Shown: piece after piece, positions 42,622-51,415 of the stretch
How the letters are laid out: the number at the start of each line of letters is the position of its first letter
Numbering within the stretch: the stretch's first letter is position 1
The notes under the pieces: generated by a model
Seen by the model: only the letters and a program-made list of their open reading frames with translations
Told to the model about the DNA's origin: nothing
Databases searched by the model: none
NCBI GenBank assembly: GCA_032906705.1
Contig: JAJTZC010000002.1
Span: forward strand, 10,781-74,780
DNA: 64,000 nucleotides
Direction: 5' to 3'
DNA from: DASPPF01 sp032906705
GTDB taxonomy: Archaea > Thermoproteota > Nitrososphaeria > Nitrososphaerales > Gagatemarchaeaceae
Position numbers and translations under genes: made by a program

Positions 42622-43677
42622 TTGAACTTAGGGGCATACATAGTACGCAGAACCCTCCTGATGGCGGTGGTGGTCTTTGGGACCATCGCCGTCACTTTCT
42701 TTCTTTCACACGTAGTCCCGAACAACCCTGCGATTCTCTTCGCCGGTCAGTCAGCCGACCCTGCGCAGATTCAGCTCTGGACACAGAGGCTCGGGCTTGA
42801 CAAACCCCTGTACGTCCAATTCGAAATATACATTTATCAGATATTCACGGGGAACATGGGGAACTCTTACTCGTTCTCTAATCAGCCGATACTTCCCCTC
42901 ATTGTCGCGTCGGTCCCGAACTCGTTCACGCTCGCGGCGCTGTCGACAGTTCTCGCAGCGGTGGTCGGGATTCCGCTGGGCGTCGAGGCAGCGAAAAGAG
43001 GCGGAAAGAGACTGGACCTTGTCCTCAGGGTATTCTCGGTCAGCTGTGTCGCGCTTCCGCAGTTCTGGCTGGCGCAGCTCTTGCAGCTCGCCTTCAACGT
43101 GAACCTTCATGTGCTGCCTCTCTCTTCGTACGGTGGGACACTGCTGTACACGGTCCAGCATCCGATTCAAACGGTCACGGGTTCATTCCTTGTCGATTCG
43201 CTCATCACAGGGAACCTCTCAGGCTTTCAGGCCATTGCCTGGAGCTTGGTCCTTCCGGTCGTCGCCTTGGCCCTCTACCCGATTGGGGTGATAACGAGGC
43301 AGACGCGGAGCTCTATGGTTGGGATCCTGAGCCAGGACTACGTCAGGACTGCGCGGGCCTACGGGCTCTCGGGCCGAGAAATAAGCTACAGAAACGCTCT
43401 CAGAAACGCGCTGCCGCCGATCATAGTGATACTAGCTTTGGTCTTCGCCGGCTCAATCATTGGAGTGGTCTTCGTGGAAGACGTCTTTTCCCTCTATCCT
43501 GGGCTCGGACACATGATCCAGCAATCGACTGGCACCGGCATTACATCCAGTGCGATTGGTGCGATTGACTACCCTTTGGCGCTCGGGCTCACTATTATCG
43601 TCACCGTAATCTACACTGTGTCCAACTTTGCTGCGGATATGGTCCACATCTACGTCGACAGAAGGCTTGTACGGTAG
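42622..43677 (+). CDS. dppB: ABC permease, DppB/OppB type
   Basis: A 351-aa inner-membrane permease with six hydrophobic segments. The EAA loop that contacts the ATPase is RTARAYGLSGREISYRNALR, followed by NALPPIIV. Starts at TTG 42622, seven bases after the binding-protein stop codon, as second gene of the importer operon. Confidence 0.93.
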   Translation: MNLGAYIVRRTLLMAVVVFGTIAVTFFLSHVVPNNPAILFAGQSADPAQIQLWTQRLGLDKPLYVQFEIYIYQIFTGNMGNSYSFSNQPILPLIVASVPNSFTLAALSTVLAAVVGIPLGVEAAKRGGKRLDLVLRVFSVSCVALPQFWLAQLLQLAFNVNLHVLPLSSYGGTLLYTVQHPIQTVTGSFLVDSLITGNLSGFQAIAWSLVLPVVALALYPIGVITRQTRSSMVGILSQDYVRTARAYGLSGREISYRNALRNALPPIIVILALVFAGSIIGVVFVEDVFSLYPGLGHMIQQSTGTGITSSAIGAIDYPLALGLTIIVTVIYTVSNFAADMVHIYVDRRLVR

Positions 43678-43687
43678 GGGCCGCGAA

Positions 43688-44626
43688 ATGAAAGCCTGGT
43701 CTCGTTCCTCTCTGAGGGCTGATGCAGGGGACGGCTTCAAGTTCCTGCATACAATGAAGGTTCTCTCCAAGGACAAGCTCTTCGTTTTCGGTCTGGTGTT
43801 CGTGCTCGCTATGGCGCTGGCCGCGGCCCTCGCCCCTTGGATTACGCCCTATCCCCTGCAGGGAATCGGGTACGCGGCGGAGCCCGCTCCCCAGTGCCCT
43901 GGGCTACCGACCGCAATTGCGGGCGTCTGCCCGCCTACCGCCTCTAACGTGTTCGGCACCGAACAGTTGGGGCGAGACCTGCTGACCAGGATAGTCTTCG
44001 GAATGAGGACGTCGCTGCTCATCGGCGTCTACACTGTGGCGCTCGCCACGACGATCGGGTTGACCGTGGGGCTGAGCGCCGCATTCTTCGGCGGTTGGGT
44101 CGACGAGGCTCTGATGCGTATGACGGACGTCTTCCTCTCTTTCCCGCACCTGATACTGGCGCTCGTGATAGTTGCGACTCTTGGTCCGAGCTTCACGAGC
44201 GTCTTCGTCGCCCTCGGCGTCACCTGGTGGCCTGCATTCGCTAGGCTGGCGCGGGGGAAAGCTCTGTCGGTCAAGACGCAGAACTTTGTGCTCGCAGCGA
44301 AGGCAGCTGGCGCAAGCAACAGGAGCATAATAGTGAGGCATATCCTCCCGAACTCGCTGGCGCCATTGACGGTTCAGATGAGCCTCGACATGGGAATAGC
44401 GATTCTCGCGGAGGCGGGGCTCAGTTTCCTCGGGCTCGGGATAAGGCCGCCAGCCGCCGATCTCGGTGTTCTCATTTTCGAGTCAGGCAACTTCCTGACA
44501 ACCGCCTGGTGGCTTGCCCTCTTTCCTGGTTTCTTCCTCTTCATGCTCGTCCTTTCCTTCAACCTCATTGGCGACAGGATTAACACGTACCTCGACCCGC
44601 GGCTGTCGAGGGGCAGAATGCTCTGA
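43688..44626 (+). CDS. dppC: ABC permease, DppC/OppC type
   Basis: A 312-aa permease, partner of the DppB-like protein. It shows the N-terminal FGTEQLGRDLLTRIVFGMR signature and an EAA loop with AAKAAGASNRSIIVRHILPN. About six membrane segments. ATG 43688 lies ten bases after dppB; an upstream in-frame start overlapping dppB is less likely. Confidence 0.93.
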   Translation: MKAWSRSSLRADAGDGFKFLHTMKVLSKDKLFVFGLVFVLAMALAAALAPWITPYPLQGIGYAAEPAPQCPGLPTAIAGVCPPTASNVFGTEQLGRDLLTRIVFGMRTSLLIGVYTVALATTIGLTVGLSAAFFGGWVDEALMRMTDVFLSFPHLILALVIVATLGPSFTSVFVALGVTWWPAFARLARGKALSVKTQNFVLAAKAAGASNRSIIVRHILPNSLAPLTVQMSLDMGIAILAEAGLSFLGLGIRPPAADLGVLIFESGNFLTTAWWLALFPGFFLFMLVLSFNLIGDRINTYLDPRLSRGRML

Positions 44627-44637
44627 ATTTACTCGAG

Positions 44638-45603
44638 GTGAAGGGCCTCGGGCTCTCCTTCGCGACGGATCAAGGTGAGTTGAAGCTCTTCACGTCGCTC
44701 AATCTCGGAGTCGGCGAAAAGGAAATCGTCGGACTCGTGGGGGAGAGCGGGTCCGGCAAATCGACACTCGCCTATGCTGTGGTCGGTCTGCTCCCCGCGA
44801 ACGCCCGGATCCTCAGCGGAGAGATCCTGTTCGAGAATAGTTCATTGATCGGTTTGGGCGAGAGCGAGATGAGAGAGATTCGAGGCAAGAAGGTCACTAT
44901 GGTCTTCCAAGACCCCACCACTGCGCTGAATCCTGTCTTTCGAATCGAGGACCAGATGCTGAGGGTCATCAAGAACAATCTGGGGCTTGAGGGGGCGCTG
45001 GCCAGGAAGCAGGCCCTCCAGCTCCTTCGCGAGGTGGAACTGCCCGACCCCGAAGGGATGATCGAGTCATTCCCGTTCGAGCTCTCCGGAGGGATGCAGC
45101 AACGCGTCATGATGGCGATGGCGCTCTCCTCCAACCCCAGGCTCATTATCGCGGACGAGCCCACGAGCGCGGTCGACGCCACCATCCAAGCACAGATACT
45201 CGACCTGATCCGGGGGCTTCGTTCCGAGAGGGATTTCTCCATGCTCCTGATCACCCACTCCATCGCTGTCGCGGAGGAAGTTTGCGACAGGGTGGCAGTG
45301 ATGTATGCGGGAGAGGTCGTAGAGATTGGGCCTGCGGAGGAAGTCATCGGTTCGCCCAAGCATCCGTACACTAAGGCGCTGGTGAGGAGCATCCCCAGGC
45401 CCCGGAGAGCTGGCGAGGGGAAGACGGACCTCTCTGTCGTTGGGGGCCAGGTCCCCGACCTGAAGAATCCACCTTCCGGATGCAGGTTCCACCCCAGATG
45501 CCCATTCGTGATGGACATGTGCAAGAAAGAAGAGCCGCCCGCCTTCTCGGTGGGAGATAGGAGAGTGAGCTGCTTTCTGTACAGGAAGGAGGGAGAAGCT
45601 TGA
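44638..45603 (+). CDS. dppD: ABC transporter ATP-binding protein, DppD/OppD type
   Basis: A 321-aa ATPase with Walker A GESGSGKST, signature LSGGMQQRVMMAMAL, Walker B LIIADEPTSAVD and the H-loop ITHSIAVAE. The C-terminal peptide-transporter domain has PPSGCRFHPRCPF. From GTG 44638 the protein begins inside the first beta strand. An in-frame CTG at 44623, overlapping the dppC stop, would give MNLLEVKGLGLSF, which matches the family N-terminus better and may be the real start. Overlaps dppF by four bases. Confidence 0.93.
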   Translation: MKGLGLSFATDQGELKLFTSLNLGVGEKEIVGLVGESGSGKSTLAYAVVGLLPANARILSGEILFENSSLIGLGESEMREIRGKKVTMVFQDPTTALNPVFRIEDQMLRVIKNNLGLEGALARKQALQLLREVELPDPEGMIESFPFELSGGMQQRVMMAMALSSNPRLIIADEPTSAVDATIQAQILDLIRGLRSERDFSMLLITHSIAVAEEVCDRVAVMYAGEVVEIGPAEEVIGSPKHPYTKALVRSIPRPRRAGEGKTDLSVVGGQVPDLKNPPSGCRFHPRCPFVMDMCKKEEPPAFSVGDRRVSCFLYRKEGEA

Positions 45604-46601
45604 ACGAATTGCTTCGCGTCGAATCGGTCAGCAAGTTCTTCCCGTTAAGAGGAGGCCCGCTGAACAGAGTCAAGGGACAGATAAAGGCGGTCAACGAGGT
45701 CTCCTTCGAGCTGCGAGAGGGCGAGACCTATGGGATAGCGGGAGAGTCAGGGTCGGGCAAATCGACCCTTTGCATGTGCATCGCCAAGCTGCTAGAGGTC
45801 ACGAGCGGGAGGCTACTCTTCGAGGGGCAGGACTACACGGGTTCGAGAGGCAAGACGCTAAAACTCGTGAGGAGAAACATGCAGATAGTTTTCCAGAACC
45901 CGCTTTCATCCCTGGACCCCCACATGGACGTCAAGAGCATCGTCCTCGAGCCGATGAAAGCTCTTGGGACTCTTGGCGAGGTCGACCAGGAGGCGAAGGT
46001 GCGTGACCATCTGGAGCTAGTTGGGCTCTCGGCTTCCCTGGCAAAGCGCTTTCCCCACGAGCTAAGCGGAGGGCAGAGCCAGCGCGTGGCAATTGCAAGG
46101 GCGCTCTCAGTGGGCCCGAAGCTTCTGATACTAGACGAGCCGACCTCAGCCCTCGATGCTTCGGTTCAGGCTCAGATCCTGAACTTGTTCAACCAGCTGC
46201 AGAGGGAGCTCGGGATCGCGTACCTGCTCGTGTCTCACGACCTCTCCGTGGTCGGGCACATGTGCGACAGGCTGGCGGTGATGTACGCGGGCAGGATTGT
46301 CGAGACCGGGACCTACGATGAGCTGTTCTACTCGCCCAGCCACCCTTACACTACAGCCCTGCTTGGCTCCGCCAGGCTGCTCAAGCACCCGGAAAGGTTC
46401 GTACTGGGAGGAGACATGCCCAGCCCGAGGAATCCACCGAAAGGATGCACTCTGCATCCCAGGTGCCCGTTCGCCACCCAAGTGTGCAGAGAGAGCTACC
46501 CTGAACTGGTGGACATAGGGAAAGGACATCGAGTGGCATGCCACAACAGGGACTCTGTGTCACGCGAAGTCGCGGGTGCGACATCCGAGGTGGCCGCCTG
46601 A
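45600..46601 (+). CDS. dppF: ABC transporter ATP-binding protein, DppF/OppF type
   Basis: A 333-aa ATPase, second motor subunit of the importer. Walker A is GESGSGKSTL, signature LSGGQSQRVAIARAL, Walker B LLILDEPTSALD, and the C-terminal oligopeptide-transporter domain has KGCTLHPRCPFA. Starts TTG 45600 overlapping dppD. Last gene of the operon; the tRNA-Gln gene follows convergently eight bases later. Confidence 0.94.
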   Translation: MNELLRVESVSKFFPLRGGPLNRVKGQIKAVNEVSFELREGETYGIAGESGSGKSTLCMCIAKLLEVTSGRLLFEGQDYTGSRGKTLKLVRRNMQIVFQNPLSSLDPHMDVKSIVLEPMKALGTLGEVDQEAKVRDHLELVGLSASLAKRFPHELSGGQSQRVAIARALSVGPKLLILDEPTSALDASVQAQILNLFNQLQRELGIAYLLVSHDLSVVGHMCDRLAVMYAGRIVETGTYDELFYSPSHPYTTALLGSARLLKHPERFVLGGDMPSPRNPPKGCTLHPRCPFATQVCRESYPELVDIGKGHRVACHNRDSVSREVAGATSEVAA

Positions 46602-46608
46602 TTGAAGG

Positions 46609-46681
46609 TAGCCCGGCCTGGATTCGAACCAGGGTCGCCGGCTCCAAAGGCCAGCATGCTTGACCGCTACACCACCGGGCT
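46609..46681 (-). tRNA. tRNA-Gln (anticodon UUG)
   Basis: A complete 73-base cloverleaf on the minus strand. The acceptor arm is AGCCCGG with CCGGGCT and discriminator A, the D stem is GTGT/GCAT, the anticodon stem is CTGGC/GCCGG with loop CTTTGGA (anticodon TTG), the variable region has four bases, and the T arm is CCTGG-TTCGAAT-CCAGG. CCA is not encoded (the gene is followed by CCT). No intron. Confidence 0.95.
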
Positions 46682-46710
46682 GTCTTTTGATGTGCCCCTT
46701 CGAAGGTAAT

Positions 46711-47763
46711 TTAGGCTTGTTTGGCTGTTGCAATGATGAACTCGGATATCCTCGGCACCGGGTCTTCCATCGAGTTCAGGACGCGCTTCGCTCTCCTGAA
46801 GCGGTCTTGTTTGACGCTCTCTCGTAGGAAGCGTTTCGCCAAAGCTGCGATCCTGTCCGCGTCCCTGGCCTTGGCCAAGAGGCCGACCGACCTGAGGTAG
46901 GCCTCGGTGTAGAGGGCGCCCTGAAATGCCGAGATTGCCATGACGCCCATCAATGCGGCCTCCGCGGTCATAGTGCCTCCCATTCCCACGAAGACGTCGG
47001 TCCTCTCCAGCAGGCTCCTCCCGTCGACCACCTCCTCTGGAACGATGAACCTGCTCCCGAACTCGGCCTTGACGTGCTGAAGCTGTTCCCCGTAGCGACA
47101 GAGTGCGACGAGGTTTGCGTCCGGGAACGAATCGCCCAGTTTTTTCAGGACCTGGTCGTTCCAAGTCTTGCTTTTCCCAGACATATAGGGCGCATAGCTC
47201 TCCTCAAGCCTGACCACGAGCGTCTTCCGTCTTGAAGCGAGATGCGGGACCGGGCCCCTTCTCGCCTTCCTCTTGAGCCACGCGGCCGGGTCTAGGGCGC
47301 GGTAACGGGTTATCTTCGAGCGCAGAACCCCGAACTTCGCCCAAGCGGAGTACGGTATTATCCAAGGACAAAACAGATGGTAGCTCAACGGGAGCGATAG
47401 CCGACCCGCGACCTCGGAATGAGGCGAGTCGTTGACCGCAATGTGCTTGACGCCGAGTCCGAACGAGACCCTCGCGCAGACCCCTGAAGCCACGGACACG
47501 GAGACATCGGGACCGAAGCGCCTGATCATAGGCGCAATCTTGGCTTGTCTGCGCGTTGCCGCGGCGAGCAGCTCGGCCAAGCCCCCGCCGCCCCTCTCTC
47601 CCACGAAGACGAGCTTCAGCCCCTGCATCTTTGCGATGGGCTCCACTTCCCTGTACTTTCTCGACGTTGCGAGCACTTCGCATCCCCGTGAGCGGAGTAG
47701 TTCAATCAGCGGAGTGAAAAAGAGGATTTGCTTAGGGGTAAGTATATCCAGCCAAATTCTCAT
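46711..47763 (-). CDS. DUF354 family protein (glycosyltransferase-like)
   Basis: A 350-aa protein of the archaeal DUF354 family, recognised from MRIWLDILTPKQILFFTPL, VASGVCARVSFGLGV, HIAVNDSPHSEVAGRL and the C-terminal DVFVGMGGTMTAEAALMG. The two-lobed pattern and the Gly-rich C-terminal loop resemble GT-B sugar transferases or epimerases of the UDP-GlcNAc 2-epimerase type; the activity is not established. It is directly preceded by a homing endonuclease whose TAA abuts its ATG. The first ~15 codons use A/T-ending codons (ATT, GAT, ATA, CTT, CCT), unlike the rest of the gene. Confidence 0.85.
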   Translation of the reverse strand: MRIWLDILTPKQILFFTPLIELLRSRGCEVLATSRKYREVEPIAKMQGLKLVFVGERGGGGLAELLAAATRRQAKIAPMIRRFGPDVSVSVASGVCARVSFGLGVKHIAVNDSPHSEVAGRLSLPLSYHLFCPWIIPYSAWAKFGVLRSKITRYRALDPAAWLKRKARRGPVPHLASRRKTLVVRLEESYAPYMSGKSKTWNDQVLKKLGDSFPDANLVALCRYGEQLQHVKAEFGSRFIVPEEVVDGRSLLERTDVFVGMGGTMTAEAALMGVMAISAFQGALYTEAYLRSVGLLAKARDADRIAALAKRFLRESVKQDRFRRAKRVLNSMEDPVPRISEFIIATAKQA

Positions 47764-48357
47764 TTATAGCAACCCCAAAACCTTCCTAACAATTTCCCTC
47801 GAATAACCATACTTCTTTGCTATCTTCTCCTGAGAAAGGTCGTGCGCGCGATCTGTTCTCATCTTACGTTTGACGTTACGGGGCACGGAGATTCTTCGCT
47901 GCCGAGCTAGTCTCCTCAATGTAATGACCTTTGCCCGAGCGCCGAGTAGAAGGCCTTCGACCCTGGTATACGGCATAGACGATTCTCTCACCTTCCCCCG
48001 CCTCTTGCCAATCAGGACCTGCTCGTTAAAGACCTTCAGAGTCTCGTCGCCTGTCGCACTCCCCGTCAAGTAAGCAAGCATTGAGCGAAGTTCAACCGAC
48101 TTCTTGTGTGAGAATGGAATCATTTTTCGCGCCGCAATCACCACAGAATCGAGTTCGAAAATGAGCAATACCCAAGCGCCAGCTCCAAACGAGTACGATG
48201 TCTTGATTCCGAAGCGATGCAAGAACGAAGCTATCTCGTCCAAGAAGGGTTTGTGATTCTCGGCGAAAGTAATCTCGAAATCCAACTTGAATTTCTGGAG
48301 TCTCACCTTTACACAACCATCGCCGTCAAAGAAGCCTGCAACATATGACCAACTCAT
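47764..48357 (-). CDS. Free-standing LAGLIDADG homing endonuclease 1
   Basis: A 197-aa protein with a LAGLIDADG-type motif near the N-terminus (SYVAGFFDGDGCVKV), a second-domain region with MLAYLTGSATGD, and a C-terminal helix-turn-helix-like LSQEKIAKKYGYSREIVRKV. ATG 48357 is chosen; the frame is open further upstream without domain similarity. The TAA is followed immediately by the ATG of the DUF354 gene on the same strand. It has lower GC than its neighbours, indicating transfer. No intein splice junctions (N-terminal Cys/Ser, C-terminal HN) are visible, so it is not an intein. Confidence 0.83.
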   Translation of the reverse strand: MSWSYVAGFFDGDGCVKVRLQKFKLDFEITFAENHKPFLDEIASFLHRFGIKTSYSFGAGAWVLLIFELDSVVIAARKMIPFSHKKSVELRSMLAYLTGSATGDETLKVFNEQVLIGKRRGKVRESSMPYTRVEGLLLGARAKVITLRRLARQRRISVPRNVKRKMRTDRAHDLSQEKIAKKYGYSREIVRKVLGLL

Positions 48358-48486
48358 TGAGTTCGTCGCTGGACGAGGAATTCCGCCTGAGCGAGAAGCG
48401 CCACAATCTTGTTTTCGGCGAGTCCGTGCCAACAGAAAGTAGTCGCAGTTTTGATTAAAGCCACCACGCGTTTCCAGTTGCCAAAG

Positions 48487-48494
48487 TATAATTA
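48487..48494. promoter_or_regulatory. Divergent TATA region
   Basis: TATAATTA reads as a TATA box on both strands. It serves the nucleotide-sugar dehydrogenase-like gene (TTG 48524) on the plus strand. On the minus strand it would start a transcript whose first ~100 bases precede the homing endonuclease ATG at 48357. Confidence 0.4.
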
Positions 48495-48523
48495 CGAAGT
48501 CGAAGAACGAAGGTTGGATTCGT

Positions 48524-49654
48524 TTGCCGAAGCTCAAGGTCGCAATCTATGGTCTCACGAGTGAAGGCTACCGTCTTGCTGCCAATCTTGTCGACAGGTC
48601 CCAGGTCACCATAGTCGATGAGACGCTGCAGACGGCCACTGACTTGGACCCGGCGTTCTTGAAGAAGAACCCGAACCTAGAGGAGCTGATGAACACTGAG
48701 CCTCTGCTGGGCCTGAAGCCTCTCGAGCGGGTCCTCGGCGACGCGCAGGTCGTCTTCTTCACCCCCAGGCTCAGGAGGCCAGCCGAGGAGTCGCTCATCG
48801 AGGCGGGGTCCAAGCTGAGGGACCTCTCAAAGTACCTCTCGAAGGGTGTGACTCTTGTCAACACTCTCCCGACCGGCCCCGGAGGGAACTCCGGGAACAT
48901 CGTCCTAGTCGAAAAACAGTCGGGACTGAGAGTGGGCACCTCCCTCACCTACGCGTACATACCTCTCAGACCCCGAGACCCCAGGCCCGTTGTGGTCTCG
49001 GCCGCGCTGGGCAAGGAGACGTCCCCCCTTGAAACGCTGGGCTTTGGTCAGAACTCGCAGAACGTCTTCTCCGCGGAGCTGGAATACGCATCTGCCGTGC
49101 TTCAGACCGCAATCGGGTCGGTGACCGAGATAGAGCTCGCGCGGAGGGCGAGAGAGGCCAACGTAACCTTACAGAGGGGCAAGGAGATCTTCATCGATGA
49201 GTTCGCCAAGAACCTCTACGACCTGAAGGCGATACAGGCGAGCGAAGAGACTGGCGAATCCATCTCCTACCTTGCGGGCGCCACGCTGAAGAGCTTCGAG
49301 AACTTCGTGAGGTACGTTGTGGACGAGGCGAGAGATATCCTGAAGGAAAAGGAACTCAAGGCAAGCCGGACGAAGATCAGCCTGCTCTGGACGCTCGACC
49401 GCTACGAGATGAGGGCCGACAGGCTTCAGATGGCAAGCAGCATCCAGCAGCGGCTGAGGGACTACGTCACCGACGTGGAGGTCGTGTCGGGCTCCAAGTC
49501 GCGGGGTGGCGCGGAGGCGCTTGACCCACTGAAGCACAACCTCGTGATTGTCTGCTCCGGCGAGGACCACGAGTTCCTGAAGCAGGCGAGGAAGGGGCTC
49601 AGGAACGTCGAGACGACAGTATTGCTTGCAACCCCGACACTGAAGAGAGAGTGA
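48524..49654 (+). CDS. Nucleotide-sugar dehydrogenase-like protein
   Basis: A 376-aa protein with the layout of UDP-glucose/UDP-ManNAc dehydrogenases: an N-terminal dinucleotide fold (VAIYGLTSEGYRLAANL), a central helical segment with LEYASAVLQTAIGSVTEIEL where the family dimerises, and a C-terminal lobe. The classical catalytic Cys motif is not evident and the Gly-rich loop is atypical (GLTSEG), so activity is uncertain. It precedes a WbpB-like oxidoreductase and a WbpD-like acetyltransferase, which supports a role as the 6-dehydrogenase of a UDP-diacetamido-uronic-acid pathway. Confidence 0.65.
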   Translation: MPKLKVAIYGLTSEGYRLAANLVDRSQVTIVDETLQTATDLDPAFLKKNPNLEELMNTEPLLGLKPLERVLGDAQVVFFTPRLRRPAEESLIEAGSKLRDLSKYLSKGVTLVNTLPTGPGGNSGNIVLVEKQSGLRVGTSLTYAYIPLRPRDPRPVVVSAALGKETSPLETLGFGQNSQNVFSAELEYASAVLQTAIGSVTEIELARRAREANVTLQRGKEIFIDEFAKNLYDLKAIQASEETGESISYLAGATLKSFENFVRYVVDEARDILKEKELKASRTKISLLWTLDRYEMRADRLQMASSIQQRLRDYVTDVEVVSGSKSRGGAEALDPLKHNLVIVCSGEDHEFLKQARKGLRNVETTVLLATPTLKRE

Positions 49655-49699
49655 CCCGAATAACCCTATATTCTGTCGGGGGAGGGCGTTTCTCAGACC

Positions 49700-50638
49700 A
49701 TGACTAAGGTGGGAGTGGTCGGTACCGGAGGCTGGGGGAAGAACCACGTCAGGGTCCTGAACGAGCTCGAGTGCCTGGCGGCTGTCTGCGACCTGGATAA
49801 GGATAGAGTTGCCGCTTTTTCGAAGAAGTACAAAGTTCCTGGTTACTCCTCTTTGGAGGAGATGGTGAGGAAGGAGAAACTTGACGCCGTCACGGTCTGT
49901 ACTCCGGCTTCGACCCACTTCGCAATCGCCACGAAGTCTCTAGAGGCCGGGTTACACACTTTAGTGGAGAAGCCGCTGGCGACGACATCTCAGGAGGCGG
50001 GCAAGCTGATCGAGACCGCGAAGAAGGCGAACAGGACGATCACCGTGGGCTTCATCGAGCGGTTCAACCCACCAATCTCGGACCTGAAAACTGCGATTTC
50101 GAAGAAGGAGATGGGAGAACTCCTCCTCCTGGAGTTCCACAGAGAGAACAGACGAGGGGAGAACGTCTTCGACGTGGGAATTGTGAAGGATGCCTCGGTC
50201 CACGACATAGACACTGCCTGCTGGCTCTTCAACGAGGAGCCGCGATACGTCTTCGGACGGGTGGGCCAGGTCCTGGCGCCCCTCAAGAATGAGGATTTTG
50301 CTGCAATCATGCTCGGCTTTTCTGGCCAGAAGACCGCCTTCCTGATGACCAACTGGGTGACGCCGAGCAGGGTGAGAACCCTTTCGGCTGTGTTCACCGG
50401 TGGCGTTGTGGATGTTGACTTTGTGACCCAGGTGACGAGGATTCACGAGGAGGGCGGGACTCGGGTCCCGACGAACGCGTTTCGTGAGCCGCTGCTCCTC
50501 GAGCTGAAGGAGTTCATCACTGCAATCCAGCAGAGCAGAAGGCCGCTGGTGACGGGAGAAGACGGGTTGAGAGCCACAAGGATCGCGGAGGCTGTCCTGG
50601 CTTCCAGCTCTTCGGGAACGCCCATCTATCTCGGGTGA
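49700..50638 (+). CDS. Gfo/Idh/MocA oxidoreductase, WbpB/WlbA-like
   Basis: A 312-aa NAD-dependent oxidoreductase. N-terminal Rossmann motif VGVVGTGGWGKNHVRVLNE, the conserved VEKPLATTSQEA (EKP motif) and DASVHDIDTACWL with the His-Asp pair of the active site. The neighbours (a dehydrogenase before, a hexapeptide acetyltransferase after) match the order of genes that oxidise C3 of UDP-N-acetylglucosaminuronate on the way to 2,3-diacetamido sugars. ATG 49700; a small gap of four bases separates it from the remnant of the next gene. Confidence 0.88.
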   Translation: MTKVGVVGTGGWGKNHVRVLNELECLAAVCDLDKDRVAAFSKKYKVPGYSSLEEMVRKEKLDAVTVCTPASTHFAIATKSLEAGLHTLVEKPLATTSQEAGKLIETAKKANRTITVGFIERFNPPISDLKTAISKKEMGELLLLEFHRENRRGENVFDVGIVKDASVHDIDTACWLFNEEPRYVFGRVGQVLAPLKNEDFAAIMLGFSGQKTAFLMTNWVTPSRVRTLSAVFTGGVVDVDFVTQVTRIHEEGGTRVPTNAFREPLLLELKEFITAIQQSRRPLVTGEDGLRATRIAEAVLASSSSGTPIYLG

Positions 50639-50642
50639 GCCG

Positions 50643-50861
50643 TTGAAACCAGTAAACTATGTGGCTTTGGATGCGAAGCTGGGCAAGAACGTGAAGGTCT
50701 GGAATTTCGCCTATGGGATTGGTCGCTTTATGCTTCGTTCTGCTGTCGCATCTGATTGGCTACGTCAAAGGTTTCCCTCGAACGCAGGATGCGACCAAAC
50801 GAAAAAGGAAGGCGAAAGGGAAGCAGAGCCACTTGGACCGTCGAAGAGGTTCGTATCCTGA
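50643..50861 (+). pseudogene. Orphan 5' fragment of a WbpD-like acetyltransferase
   Basis: The first 24 codons from TTG 50643 (ending LGKNVKVWNFAY) match the start of a left-handed beta-helix acetyltransferase in the position expected after the WbpB-like gene. From about base 50716 the sequence loses similarity and runs into a stop at 50861 inside the homing-endonuclease region. The matching downstream part (IGSKTVIGDNV onward) is found at 51412-51900, where it has acquired a different N-terminus. This is the displaced native 5' end. Confidence 0.7.
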
Positions 50862-51415
50862 GGGAAGTCTACGCAATCGAGAACATAAGAGGTGTGCTCT
50901 CCGCGCTACCAAACAGAACATGGTTCGCAATACAGGGCAAGGCAAGGAAATTGAAGCTTGGGCGTCCACCCAAATCGGTCATTGCGTCAACTCTGACGAA
51001 TGAGGGCGACATAGGATTCTCCGCTGGGATGATCATCGCTGATGGCAGCGTAATGGAAAGATGTATTTGCACTGGAAGAAAGAGGGGCAGAATCGAAGGC
51101 GGAGGTGCCAGAAAGGAAAGATATTACTCACTGGCTTTTGTCCAAGTCAGCATGGAAGACAAGGAATCTCTTGCTCGTGTTGCTAGCCACTGGGGAGTTG
51201 GGGTCCGCCATGACGGAATGAGTTCGGTGGGGAACGAGGTTTGGCGAGTTGTGGCCACAGGAAGGAGAGCTCTCGATCTGTTGAAGATGTTACTTCCATA
51301 CCTAGCTGGAACGAAGAAGAGGCGGGCTGAGTATCTTCTCTCCAAGTACACAGAAAGGACTTCGGCACCCGTGGTTGACCGTAAGAAGTTCAAACCATTT
51401 AGTGGGATGAAATGA
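50789..51415 (+). CDS. Free-standing LAGLIDADG homing endonuclease 2
   Basis: A 208-aa protein with an N-terminal HTH module (TWTVEEVRILREVYAIENI, then LPNRTWFAIQGKARKL), typical of DNA-binding arms of homing enzymes. A LAGLIDADG-type motif follows (DIGFSAGMIIADGSVM) and a second helical half with LLKMLLPYLAGTKKRRAEYL. ATG 50789 is used; TTG 50756 is an alternative. Its TGA overlaps the ATG of the acetyltransferase (ATGA), so translation of the host gene may depend on it. It is lower in GC than its neighbours. It separates the native 5' fragment (50643) from the body of the host gene. Confidence 0.85.
   Translation: MRPNEKGRRKGSRATWTVEEVRILREVYAIENIRGVLSALPNRTWFAIQGKARKLKLGRPPKSVIASTLTNEGDIGFSAGMIIADGSVMERCICTGRKRGRIEGGGARKERYYSLAFVQVSMEDKESLARVASHWGVGVRHDGMSSVGNEVWRVVATGRRALDLLKMLLPYLAGTKKRRAEYLLSKYTERTSAPVVDRKKFKPFSGMK

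Noticed and set aside
47764..48357. Intein or intron interpretation for homing endonuclease 1
   Set aside because: There is no splice-junction residue pattern and no flanking exon on the upstream side; the DUF354 reading frame starts only after the endonuclease stop.
50713..51003. Alternative open frame across the homing endonuclease 5' region
   Set aside because: It overlaps both the orphan fragment and the endonuclease HTH in another frame and has no domain similarity.
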